A DNA stretch of 28,127 bases, taken from NCBI GenBank assembly GCA_034696485.1, contig JAQIWT010000213.1, positions 1 through 28,127 of the forward strand, read 5' to 3'. Made by a program: the position numbers and the translations under genes. Positions 18,461 to 28,125 of this stretch are shown here, in pieces. How positions within the stretch are numbered: position 1 is the stretch's first letter; each line of letters opens with the position of its first letter. This DNA is from Isohypsibius dastychi. Taxonomy: Eukaryota; Tardigrada; Eutardigrada; Parachela; Isohypsibiidae. The notes under the pieces are model-generated. The model had not been told where the DNA came from. It was given only the letters and a program-made list of their open reading frames with translations, and did no database searches.

Positions 18461-20020
18461 TTATTTGGTGGAACCATTTTTTTGCTCCCCTCCTTTTGTG
18501 AGAAGAGCAACTGTGCAGCTTTCGAAATTGTGCAGGGATTTTACGTTCTTCGCCCTTTGGATGACTTCCAAATCGTTTTTCAGGGTTAAACTCAGTTGAC
18601 CATGGCACATTTGCAAAACTGTTAGCTTCCTGCCTCGCAGGAGATCAGCAACTTGGAAACAATCATTAGAATGTACCACTCGCCTCGGCATGTTCGGTTC
18701 TTCTAATCCAGTGCCCCCACCAAGCTTTTATAACCTGCGGCAAAACATTTGTTACGAACCAACCAAGGTGTATCCGAATCATCGATACCAGAGCAAAAGC
18801 GATAATTGAAAACAAAAGAAAAACGACCGGGATCCAGCTCCATAATGTTCGCCATATCTTGCTGATCCAACCTGAAAATATCTAAGGTATGAAGAATGTA
18901 CATCGAAACCAACAGAACACGCCCATTGGTTAAAATCAATCTACTGGAGACTTCTCACAGAAAGGATAGATGAAACTCCACACTGAGATCTGTATCGTTC
19001 GTATAATGGCTGAAACTGAAAGATTTGATTGCTGAATTGGCGCAAGCTGTACTTTATGTTCAAGCCAAGAGGACTGAAATTTCTGACTGAAGTTGGGGAC
19101 TGGCGTTTCACCTACCTTAATTTTATCCAGATATCGTTACCCATATTCTTCATATCGTAGTTCAAACTACCTAACCCGGATTTTCCTACTATTAATTTCC
19201 ATGCATGAGAAAGATATTATTCAATAGTAGAAATCTTTCACACAGAAACCTTTTGATTGCAGTGAATAACAGAAAGTCGGAATGTGACGCTGCTGTGCTG
19301 TGTGAGAAAAAAAGTAATCTGAAAGATTTTTATGGTCGTTGTATTGGAGTGAATAGCAAAAATATTAAAAAAAACTGTTGTAGTAAAGCAATGATAATTA
19401 AGAGATACGTGCTGAGATCAATCCTCACATCACCAGATATTTTCTGTTATCATTCCACAGTCAGTATTTCTAGGACGACAGGTGGCTTGGAATAGCTGAA
19501 TATCTTGGTAGAATGCATTTTTCAGAACCGTCACAAATCACAAAGATGTAGCCTGATCACGCCTCATGAGTAGCTCCTAAGATATACCTGGCAAGAAAGT
19601 CCATATCTTGTCGTCAGGTGCTTTAGCTGGACTGCTGCAGAAAAGCTTGCGTTTGATGTGATCACTTGAATAATGTTTATATTACCAAACTGCGGATGAA
19701 CGTTTCATCACTTGTTCTTTTAGACCCTGAAGATCACTTTTCGCTTTGTACTTTTCATTTCCCCTTGAACATATACAACCCTTGTTGTCTGGCGTTCCCG
19801 CGGGTTTCCATGTGGGCAACTGTAAAATCCATTCAGAACTGAATGGAAAATATGCGATTTCCGATTGTGGAATCAGCGTCCGATCGGGTAACAACTGAGT
19901 TAAGATCCACAACAAGCGGGACATAGTACTCGCCCCAAAAGTGGAATCAATACGCATCCTCTCACATCCTAACAGATTTTGAGCAAAACCAAGTGATTGC
20001 TTTACATCAACAGAGGCCAT
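18461..20020 (-). CDS. Hypothetical 264-aa protein, five exons
   Basis: The exons are 20020-19686, 19634-19588, 19170-19116, 18871-18756 and 18702-18461. The introns are 51, 417, 244 and 53 nt, all GT-AG, and their phases are consistent throughout; the sum is 795 nt, exactly 265 codons. The start is ATG 20020 (MASVDVKQS), and the TAA at 18463-18461 overlaps an AATAAA, so the 3' UTR may be very short. No signal peptide, membrane helix or recognised domain is seen. Segments NDIWIKL and PGRFSFVFNYRF look like beta-strand core. A short stretch (RGRKLTV) recalls the p31comet/MAD2L1BP C-terminal region, but this is too little to assign a function. It is transcribed divergently from the phosphoglycerate mutase gene, with 489 nt between start codons, and precedes the 716-aa gene. 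Confidence 0.75.
19205..19495 (+). CDS. Cys-containing 96-codon frame antisense within an intron (doubtful)
   Basis: An ATG-initiated frame lies entirely within the 417-nt intron (19171-19587) of the minus-strand 264-aa gene, on the opposite strand. Six cysteines are spaced C-x5-C-x12-C-x11-CC-x19-C. The N-terminus is polar and is not a signal peptide, though an acceptor-like TTGATTGCAG precedes the Cys-rich part. It may be chance; included because of its length and Cys spacing. Confidence 0.2.
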   Translation: MRKILFNSRNLSHRNLLIAVNNRKSECDAAVLCEKKSNLKDFYGRCIGVNSKNIKKNCCSKAMIIKRYVLRSILTSPDIFCYHSTVSISRTTGGLE

Positions 20021-20509
20021 TGTTTGACACCGAGAAAAACTTCTAGAGAGAACACGACTGCATGATCGTTACCACTGCTCTACAAAAACAACCATGGCTT
20101 GAGGAAATTGGTGATCAGTCAATGATCCCAGGACGATTTCTGATTCGAATACAAACTCTTGAACGTTTTCGTCCTGTGTTTGCCAAAACGAAATCGAATG
20201 TTAGAACTGATCAACATGCTTGTCTGCAATCAGTCCAGTCGCTTTGCCGTGTGATTGGCTACTCTGCCACAGCACATATGGCTCCAGCATACACGGGGTG
20301 GATGTGATAGACTTGTCAAATAGTGCAACGGTATCGCACAGTTATTCATTCTTTCTGAAATTCTTGCCTCCCCAAAGACATTACGTCTTGTCCGTTTCCC
20401 CCTCTCCCCCGCCCCATAGTCCATCGTCTCTAAGTGATTAGGCGGCTTTGTTCACCACATGCAATCCCACGAGGTTCATCCTTGATGCACTAAACACCTA
20501 GTTGTCCAA
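20021..20509. promoter_or_regulatory. Divergent intergenic region between the 264-aa gene and phosphoglycerate mutase
   Basis: This 489-nt stretch must hold the start regions of both genes. No TATA box or clear initiator stands out. A C-rich tract lies at 20398-20413. Open frames on both strands here lack splice or domain support. Confidence 0.4.
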
Positions 20510-22712
20510 ATGAAGTTACCTTGTGGTTCCGAGATGTCAAAAAGCAAGGATGCCAAAGTCTGTTTGATAGTCATTGATGGATGGGGAATCGTTGATACAA
20601 AACGAGGTTCACTGAAAGCCCTTTTCAGGTGGCTTCTGGGATTTTGTTGCGTTAAATGGAGCCATGCTGTTGCAGGAAATGCGATAGCTTCAGCTAAAAC
20701 GCCAGTTATGACGGAACTGAGCAAGGACAAAGACAGGAGCACTTCTCTCGAGGCTCATGGTTTGGCTGTTGGATTACCCAGGGATTTGATGGGAAATAGT
20801 GAAGTTGGCCACTTGAACATCGGAGCTGGGAGGGTTGTATACCAGGCAAGCGCCGTCGAGGTTTTTTTGGTGAACTCTGCCATTGTTATGATACGTAGGA
20901 TATCGTTCGCATTAATCTTGATGTCGAAAATAAACGGATCGACAAGAACCTGGAATTTGTGAAAGCATGCGAACGAGCAAAAAATGCGGGTGGCCGGTTG
21001 CATTTAGCAGGCATGGTATGCCAGCTTCACCTAAAATCTTTGCAACTTCAGAGTGCTTTTTTGATAAGGTTAGCGATGGAGGGGTACATTCTCATATCGA
21101 CCACGTTTGTGCGCTACTTGAGGGGGCGAAGGCGAACCGCGTTCCAAACACTTTTATACAGTGCTTTACGGATGGACGAGACACAAGTCCGACAAGTGCA
21201 GGTGAATAAAACCTCTAGAAAAGTGACCTTTTCATTTGAGATAGAATATACCTCGTAGTCATGTACTTGAAAGCTCTTAACGATTTTATCAAAACGTCCG
21301 GATATGGAGAAATAGGAACCATAACTGGGAGATATTATGCAATGGATCGTGACAAGCGATGGGAGCGTGTCAAAGTAGCTTTTGACGGCCTATACAAGGG
21401 TACTGGTGAACTTGTTGAGAATGTCGACGAAGCTTTACAGGTGGGCTTTGATAAAAGTTTTGGCTATCGAGCATTTCGAAAAATCTGCGGTACTGACCAT
21501 TGATCTTAGCTGATTCAAAAGCGTTCCACGCTTCTAGAAACGGAGAAGCAAACTGATGAATTTCTCACACCCATAATCATCAAGGGAGACTGTTTGGTAA
21601 AAGGTAATATTTCATTTTCTGGATCAAGTTGTGGCAACAGTGCTCTTGGTGCAGATGGCGACACGATTGTATTTTTCAACTTTCGATCGGACCGCATGCG
21701 CGAAATTGTTGAAACCTTCGGAATCAAGCAGAATTTCGACACTGACGTGATACCGCGAGATTTGGTAAGCGGATACATACCATTCTGCCGAAGCAGGGAG
21801 TAATCATGTTTTTGTAGTATATTGCTTGTATGACGCAGTATAATCAAGACTGGAAATTCCCTTTGTTGTACCCACCGATCAACACAGAAAACACTCTCCC
21901 AGAGTGGATATCATCAAAAGGCCTAACTCAGTTTCATTGCGCAGGTGAATTTTAGCTAGTCAACAAATCGGGTGTTTGACGTTATGTGTGGATAGAGACT
22001 GAGAAGTACGCCCATGTGACCTTTTTCTTCAACGGTGGAAAAGAAAACCAGGTGACGAAAGAAGATCGCGCTCTGGTTGAGTCGCCAAAAGTTGCAACAT
22101 ACGATCTACAACCCCAAATGAATGCGCATGGAGTAGCTGACAAGGTAGGATTCGATTAATAATGGTTGAGTAACTGATGGCATGCGTTGGTGCTAGATGG
22201 TTGAAGCCATTGCCAAAAACACCTACAATTTCTTGGTTTGTAACTTTGCGCCACCAGACATGGTTGGCCACACGGGGATATTTGATGCCGCTGTTAAGGC
22301 AGTAGAAACCACAGGTCTGCAATTGTTGCTGTATTTACGGTAACATCACATCCAGCTTAGGCGTTCTCAGATTCAGCTATTGGAAAAGTTGCCGAGGCAT
22401 GTAAAAAGGCTGGCATTGTGCTGTTGATAACGTCTGACCACGGAAATGCAGAACAAATGCTTGATGAGGCCGGGAAGCCCCATACCGCTCATACCTGCAA
22501 CCGGGGTTTGTTATTTCCCCCGAAGCAGCAAAATGTAAGAATAATACATTATCAATTTCCAATTAGTTCCCTTCATAATGGCATACACAAAAAGAAAATT
22601 CAAGCAAGCGAAATCCAATATGGCGCTATGCGACGTTGCTCCGACAATACTGGATCTCATGGGACTTGACAAGCCTGCCGAAATGAGTGGACAGTCGCTC
22701 ATGGACAAATAA
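20510..22712 (+). CDS. ipgm-1: Cofactor-independent phosphoglycerate mutase (2,3-bisphosphoglycerate-independent), EC 5.4.2.12
   Basis: Interconverts 3- and 2-phosphoglycerate in the cytosol. There are twelve exons: 20510-20606, 20676-20845, 20899-21015, 21069-21201, 21259-21440, 21510-21603, 21655-21764, 21818-21944, 21996-22144, 22197-22314, 22371-22505 and 22567-22712. They total 1578 nt, giving 525 aa, close to the C. elegans enzyme. Introns are 51-69 nt; the second (20846-20898) is GC-AG, and the first has a weak GTTCAC donor. Visible family motifs are IDGWG (Asp23, metal), MGNSEVGH (Ser74, the phosphoserine nucleophile), GGVHSHID (His135), TDGRDTSP (Asp163, Arg165), [23 protein letters not shown] and HTAHT. 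All expected metal and phosphate ligands appear present, so it should be active. ATG 20510 is the first in frame; ATG 20534 is an alternative. The gene shares its upstream region with a divergent gene and is followed after 278 nt by the AIFM3-like gene. The symbol follows the C. elegans orthologue. Confidence 0.97.
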
Positions 22713-22990
22713 CAGCGTTTTCGAAAAAAACAAATTCTTCTTTTTTTCTTGGTCAAGTAATCAGTGTTGACTCTCTCAATTTTCATAAATCGTGCAGTTC
22801 GTGTCTCACTCAGACCATGCGGATAACCTTTATATTGGTATTGTTGTTGTAAGTTTCACTTGGCTCCGTGAACGGAGTTTCTCTAGCTGCACTAGGCAAC
22901 CCTTTCTCTTCGATTGAAAAGGTGATTTTTCTGCTCTACCTAGATCTAAACTTCCGGGAGAAATATTTGCTCTGCAAGCTTGTGTGCAAG
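22713..22990 (+). other. Spacer between phosphoglycerate mutase and AIFM3-like gene
   Basis: This 278-nt spacer ends in tandem acceptor-like strings (CTCTGCAAG and TGTGTGCAAG) directly before the AIFM3-like ATG, so a trans-splice or cis-splice acceptor is possible. A small perfect hairpin CTCCGT-GA-ACGGAG lies near 22864-22877. No consensus AATAAA was noticed. Confidence 0.4.
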
Positions 22991-25900
22991 ATGGGAAACG
23001 GAGTCTCGGCGCGTTCACGGGGACTACAAGATCGTACGTTTACCGTAGATTAAAATCATCGTAACTAAGACCACTAGCATTGCAGAGCGTTGAATTTATA
23101 TGTTGAACTGTTATCCTATTTTTATTCATTTTTCAAAAGATTACGAACTGCGTGCACAGGATTGAGAAGATTCGGAATTAAATGCAGATGTGTGATCACA
23201 TTCGTTGATACGATCAATGGGTATTGCTTTCGCAAGCTGAGTTTCGAACAGAAGGATGGATGTTTTCGTTTATGAGTGTTTCATGATCGTGTCGCAATGC
23301 TCTGCATGTATAATGGGAACACCAAAAATGTATCGTTATCAAAATAGTTTCGGAAGTCGAGGAACGCCGTATGGAAGCCAAGCAGATATCTCGACGGCTG
23401 GACGAGGCTTACATGAGAATGAGGAAAACGGACGACACCTTTGAGCTTCTAGTGTGCAAACACGGTGACCTCAAACATGGCGAGTAAGATTGGCTTCGTT
23501 CTCCGGAAGACTGTAGATGTCGTCGATTCTGTATTCGTGAGAGAAAACCAGAACCATTTATTTCGCGCGAGTAGAAAGGGGGGGGGGGGAACGTTCACGG
23601 GAAAAATTTCAAAAATTGCTCAATGTATGCCATCATCCATCGGTTAATAGGCCTCATTCAGTAGTAGCTTTCAACCAGAAGTCACTTCTAACAGATAGTG
23701 ATTTCTTTTCAGAGAATTGATTTTAATTCTGTTGAGCTCCCTCCAATATTCACTAAGCGCCGGTCGATTCCATTCTTGAGGTTATTTCGTTGAAGGGGTG
23801 TCGTTACGTCAAAATTCGTCATTCGGCTCTTCATACCCTTGCATTCCAGCACGTCCAATCTCTGCTCCAAAGGCAGATATTTGGCCTGTCTTTTCTTGTT
23901 TTGGTAGGCGGAGGCATAAACATCTTCGAAACAGTGCGAAACGATACAGAAAACAAGGAAAGGAAAACCGAAACAAATGATCTGTTCCTTCATGGTTCTA
24001 CATGAAGGATCTGGAACAAACTTTACTGCATGTAACTATTCCTTATCAGAGGGTCCCCACATTGTGAATTGCTCAACCCCCACGTGTACGGTCGAATTGA
24101 CACAACCATTTTGACGGTGGTCAATGTTGGAGGTAGTTCAGACTGGATGGACCACAGTATTAGATTTCGCTGGTAGGATATAGAATGCAGCCTAACTTGC
24201 ACTGATAAAACCCGAATTTTCTGTTGGATATATGTGTTACGTGTACAGAATCGGCGACATGTCGTTGTGCTTAATTCACCCTGATTATTGAAGGATTCGT
24301 GAGCTCACAATAGAGAACGCCAAGCTGCTGCTGATTCGTGACGCAGATCAGTATTTCATAGTTGGCAACAAATGCTCGCATTACAACGCACCTCTAAGAA
24401 AAGGTCCTAAAATCCCTGAATGCGAGATGCTAATACAAATCAGAATATTTTCCAGGTTCATACTTCAACGGACGTTTACGTTGCCCTTGGCATGGGGCCT
24501 GTTTCAATTTAGTGACTGGTGAAATAGAGGAATACCCTGGGATTGATGGCGTTCCTGCTTTTCCAGTATGCTTCAATTCTCAAGAGGTCTGTTCCGTTCG
24601 CGTAACTTTCCGGTGTGGATAGGTCAAAGTTGTAAAAGGCAGTGTCATCGTGGATGTTGACCGTCGCCTGCTTGGCAAAGCCAAGGTGATTCCATCGATG
24701 TCCAAAGGAGATAAAACTAACGAAACTGTTTTTGTCATCGTCGGAGGAGGCAAGAGGGCGATGTCCAGAGTTTTGTTAATCCATGTTATATTTAGTGACG
24801 CTCTGATGATAGGACCCGCCTCTCTGGTAGCTGCCGAAACGTTGAGAAGGAAAAACTTTCGAGGCAGAATTGTGATGTTTGCGAAGGTGCTTGCAATAGA
24901 GATGCGTCTTTCTACAACCATGTGATGATCATGAAATTAGTAACAGGAGCAAATTCCAGCTTATGATCGGACGAAACTAAGCAAAGTAAGCAAAAATCGG
25001 TAAGTTTAAACTGGAGAACTTTTGTCTGATGTAACGGCCCCGGGGGGGGGGCGTAGTATATCATTTTAAAATTCTAGTTCATCACAGTGGCCGGAAATTC
25101 AGCATTCACATTGAAGTCAAACTTATTTCTGGTCTCGAAATAAGCCTTTCAGTATTTCAGACCGTTTTCTATCGAAACTGACCATAAGTCGTACACAAGT
25201 TTTATCTTTGTTATTATTGTTCTCAAAGTTTTTGTTGCGCTCAGTCCACTTTTAACATTTTTGACTTTCGGCATTCAGCGATTAAGTGACTAATTTTATA
25301 TACACTAACCATGAACACGAGCTGATACATGGTGACTAATCGAGGTTCGGTCCGATACCTAAGGTGGGACCGTGGTCAGGATCTCCTTCGGACCGCGCTC
25401 CCGACCCCCAAGGACACGACCAGACCACCGGTAATGGTGATTAAGGGGCCGGAAATGTCAAAGTTCCAAGTTTGTGTCCTAAATTCATTTTAGTCCGATG
25501 TTTGTAGATGCTCGACATCGACCAGGAAATTCTCTATTTACGCGATTTAGCTCACTTCAAAAAGTATGATATTGAACTCATGTTGGATCAGGAGGTAATT
25601 ATGCACAGCTGGCCCTCTGGACATTCGGGCTAGTGAACTGCTGCTAGTTAATTGCCCCTTTTTTGAAATGCAATATGATCATTTCAGATAGTGAATGTTG
25701 ACACCAGCGATAGAACCGTCACAGCAAAAACGAAACTAATGCTTCGTTATGACAAACTGTTAATCTGTACGGGTGCGAGGTGAGGAGAATACATATCGGA
25801 AAATAAGCACATGGAATTTGCACACAACATTGGTTTATTTTTCATCCAGCCCCAGACGACTTGATGTTCCTGGAAGCAACTTGACGGATATTTGCTTCTT

Positions 25901-27451
25901 GCGGACCCCTGAAGATGCCAACTATATCTGCGCGGCTGGACGAGACAAAAACATTGTTATTGTTGGCGCATCTTTCATTGGTAGAATTGACTCATGACCC
26001 AGTGGTTTAGTGACTCAACGTTCCTTCGTTCTAGGGCTCGAAGTAGCAGCTTTCATGGGCTACAGAGCCAAATCAGTCAGTGTCATAAGTCGAAGGAACT
26101 ATCCTTTCGAGAATATGCTAGGGAGGCATATAGGAAAAATAATCAAACAAGTGAGCAAAAGACAGGGATTGTCAATGGGCAACCAAGAAGAATGATTTTT
26201 GAAGATGTTGATGGACCGAGGAGTCAGCTTTTACGAATCAAGTAATGTTGAACAATTCGAAGGCGAAGAAAAGGTTTCATCTGTGCGTGTTCGAAACTAT
26301 AAGAAGAAAGAAACAAGAAACGTTGCGGCCGATCTGGTACTTGTTGCAATTGGTGGGTGCTCGTAAGAACCATGTGTGAGCAATTTGTCACTGTGAGCAA
26401 CTGTTCATACTTTGAATTCAATTGCAGGAGTCGCTCCTAACACGAAATGCTTACTTACTTCCGGCATTGAACTAGATGAGGAAGGATTTGTTAATGTTGA
26501 CCAAGTAAGATCAGAGTTTTTCATACAAACCGGTCTGAATCAGACCATTACAGTTCATGAGAACAAACGTGGAACGGGTGTTCGCAGCTGGTGATTGCTC
26601 AACGTTCCCGTTATCTGACTCAGGAGTGCGCGCAAAAATTCAGCATTGGGCAATGTCACATTCCCAAGGTACTCTTAGGTTTGCGACGCTGAAGGTGTTC
26701 ACTTGATATCTTTGCAGGGAGGATTGCTGCTTTGAACATGATGAGTTCAGGACATCTCGAACCTCTCCGCTCGGTCCCATACTTCTGGACAACCATATTC
26801 GGCAAAAATATTCGCTATGCCGGTGAGCATCATCTGCATTAAGATTACAGATTATTCATTTATTCGCTGAATCCAAAGATTCCGTGGTGCTTCTATGGTC
26901 ACACTAGTGCACTTATGGGTCTCCATGTTGAATGTAGTTTCTGCTTTGCTATTACATGTTTACATTCGTCTCACCCCCCCCCCCCCCTAACGCCGATATT
27001 AGATCCCACTTGAATCAGAAAGTGATGACAGATCAACCGTCGAAGCAATCTTGGCTTCAGCATTGATTCTAATGACTGTATCTCGGACCTTCATACGTTG
27101 CAGGCCATTGTGATAATTTCGATGACGTCATGATTAGCGGTGATATCGAAAATGGACGTTGGGTCGCATTTTATTTAAAGTAAGGAACCCCGTTTTTGTT
27201 TGAACATATGGTACAAATCGACCATTAGGAAAGACGATGTCAAAGCAGTCGCAACGATGAACTATGATGGTATCACGTCGCAGTTTGCCGATTTGCAAAT
27301 GGCTGGAAAATTCACCACAAGAGCTGATTTGCTGTAGGATGATCAAGGTAGTGTATCAAAAACTCTCACAGAATTTTCTTGCAGGAGAAATCCAAATTAT
27401 CTTATTCCAAGTCGTCAGATGAGTCGCAATGCAGCTGCATTGTTAGGTTGA
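22991..27451 (+). CDS. AIFM3-like Rieske [2Fe-2S]/FAD oxidoreductase
   Basis: Eighteen exons: 22991-23033, 23348-23483, 24294-24403, 24456-24565, 24623-24749, 24813-24886, 24947-24985, 25508-25594, 25688-25779, 25850-25980, 26035-26150, 26205-26352, 26428-26504, 26554-26668, 26718-26822, 27104-27179, 27229-27333 and 27385-27451. They sum to 1758 nt, 585 aa, near the length of vertebrate AIFM3. MGNGVS at the start is an N-myristoylation signal, as in vertebrate AIFM3. Residues 47-145 form a Rieske domain with both ligand pairs intact (C87-S-H89 and C106-P-W-H109). The FAD motif VGGGPASLVAAETL, the NAD(P)H-binding VGASFIGLEVA and the FAAGDCSTFP box follow, then the C-terminal AIF-like domain. 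Both dinucleotide motifs carry Ser where Gly is usual. Intron 5 (24750-24812) is GC-AG. Without the last intron a TAG would remove 21 residues. Exon 1 and the 314-nt first intron are the least certain part. Related flavoproteins act at membranes and in mitochondria; the exact role is unknown. Confidence 0.93.
23578..23589. repeat. G12 homopolymer in intron
   Basis: Twelve consecutive G residues inside the 810-nt second intron of the AIFM3-like gene. Confidence 0.9.
23709..23993 (-). CDS. Small secreted protein, 94 aa, nested antisense in an intron
   Basis: An intact single-exon frame from ATG 23993 to TGA 23709 lies wholly inside the second intron (23484-24293) of the AIFM3-like gene, on the opposite strand. 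The N-terminus is a classic signal peptide: a charged MKEQ, a hydrophobic core IICFGFPFLVFCIVSHC, and a likely cleavage after about Ala27 (DVYA). The mature part has a KKR site at 33-35 and an RR at 78-79. These would release a 42-residue central piece with a single Cys (Cys51) and a 15-residue C-terminal piece. The arrangement resembles a peptide-hormone precursor, but there is no amidation glycine and no family is recognised. The frame could be longer if spliced. The signal-peptide quality is the main argument that it is real; expression is unproven. Confidence 0.5.
   Translation of the reverse strand: MKEQIICFGFPFLVFCIVSHCFEDVYASAYQNKKRQAKYLPLEQRLDVLECKGMKSRMTNFDVTTPLQRNNLKNGIDRRLVNIGGSSTELKSIL
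25042..25051. repeat. G10 homopolymer in intron
   Basis: Ten consecutive G residues inside the 522-nt intron 24986-25507 of the AIFM3-like gene. Confidence 0.9.
25335..25450. repeat. GC-rich insert-like island in an AIFM3 intron
   Basis: About 115 bp far richer in GC than the surrounding intron. It contains partial inverted matches (GGTTCGGTCCG against TTCGGACCG, and CCGTGGTCAGG against CCAGACCACCGG) and a GGTTCGGTCC string like a pol III B-box. It may be an old SINE or other small insertion. No boundaries or target duplication could be fixed. Confidence 0.25.
26974..26987. repeat. C14 homopolymer in intron
   Basis: Fourteen consecutive C residues inside the 281-nt intron 26823-27103 of the AIFM3-like gene. 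Confidence 0.9.
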
Positions 27452-27673
27452 AACAACAATCGATTTTGGGCGTGGATGCCCTGCCGAATTCTTCTCTCCT
27501 TATTATTCTAATCCTTGACTCGAATCAGCTTCATGTATCACAATCAGATATTCTCGATTTAGATAGAAGATTGCCAGCTTGTCGTATGTTCGTTGCTACA
27601 GCTGAACAACTGACACCGTTAAATGAATAATTTTAACTTAGCAAATTTTTCAAGAACCAGTTGCGTCGAATAG

Positions 27674-28011
27674 TTTTTATTTGTCCTCCTTCTATCGACC
27701 GAAAAAAGTGTGAAGCAGTACCGACGACAGAGGTGGGCTTTTATGATGATCTATCCTCCTGGCTACTGTCACGAATGTTGGTTTCGGACCAGTTCAATCT
27801 TTGTCCGAGCAATCAATGGCGTTGTCCAGCCCAATTTTTTTTACTCAAAGTTCTCCAGATGTTCTAAAACATCGCGGCACATTTACCCATGTATGTGTTC
27901 AGTTCCATAAGGTTAACACCAACCAGGAAGTTTAACAATGAATTTCATTGCTGTGGTTGTAAAATAACTTCAGGTCTGGAAACGGTTCCCAACAAACTTC
28001 GCGTTACAATA
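27674..28011 (+). CDS. Exons of an unidentified gene running toward the right edge; possible GT31-like fragment
   Basis: A frame open after a GTCGAATAG acceptor runs from 27674 to a T|GTGTTC donor at 27896. It joins in phase, after a 77-nt intron, to 27974-28011, which ends at a strong GTAAGT donor. The product carries IYPPGYC, then FVRAING 12 residues later, then YPCMCLETVPNKLRV. The spacing recalls family-31 beta-1,3-glycosyltransferases (YPPYC-x-G-x-G-Y...S...RAI, then DVYxGxC), but the glycines of that motif are absent. A TGF-beta-type reading (W...I.P.GY, then C.C, then VP.KL) is a weaker alternative. No upstream exon with the DxD motif fits in the 220 nt after the AIFM3-like gene, so this may be a fragment or pseudogene. 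Confidence 0.3.
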
Positions 28012-28106
28012 GTAAGTTGGTAAAATGACTTATTGGTGAGAGATTTGGTGGACGAACGGTATCGTTCGTGAAATAGCGAAAACATTAGAAGCAGTGCTGG
28101 ATTTAC

Positions 28107-28125
28107 GGGGGGGGGGGGGGGGGGG
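28107..28125. repeat. G19 homopolymer at window end
   Basis: Nineteen consecutive G residues, the longest run in the window, inside what would be an intron of the gene candidate at 27674-28011. Confidence 0.95.

Noticed and set aside
18703-18734. 32-nt intron (GTTATA to GATTAG) in the 264-aa gene
   Set aside because: A 53-nt intron starting at a better GTAACA donor (18755) gives the same downstream frame and fits the intron size of the window.
20062-20441. Short plus-strand frames between the divergent genes
   Set aside because: No domain, no splice context, and both neighbouring genes have well-supported starts outside this stretch.
24241-24293. 53-nt intron and a small upstream exon before the Rieske exon of the AIFM3-like gene
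   Set aside because: The exon 23348-23483 joins directly to 24294 in phase and gives the conserved E-x-R-E-L context, so no extra exon is needed.
27379-27630. 83-codon frame overlapping the last AIFM3-like exon
   Set aside because: It is in a different frame from the exon that completes the 585-aa protein and has no features of its own.
27661-27867. Frame overlapping the right-edge gene candidate (KKCEAVPTTEVGF...)
   Set aside because: It looked like the start of a TGF-beta domain, but would need a frameshift to continue; the in-phase alternative at 27674-28011 with proper splice sites is preferred.
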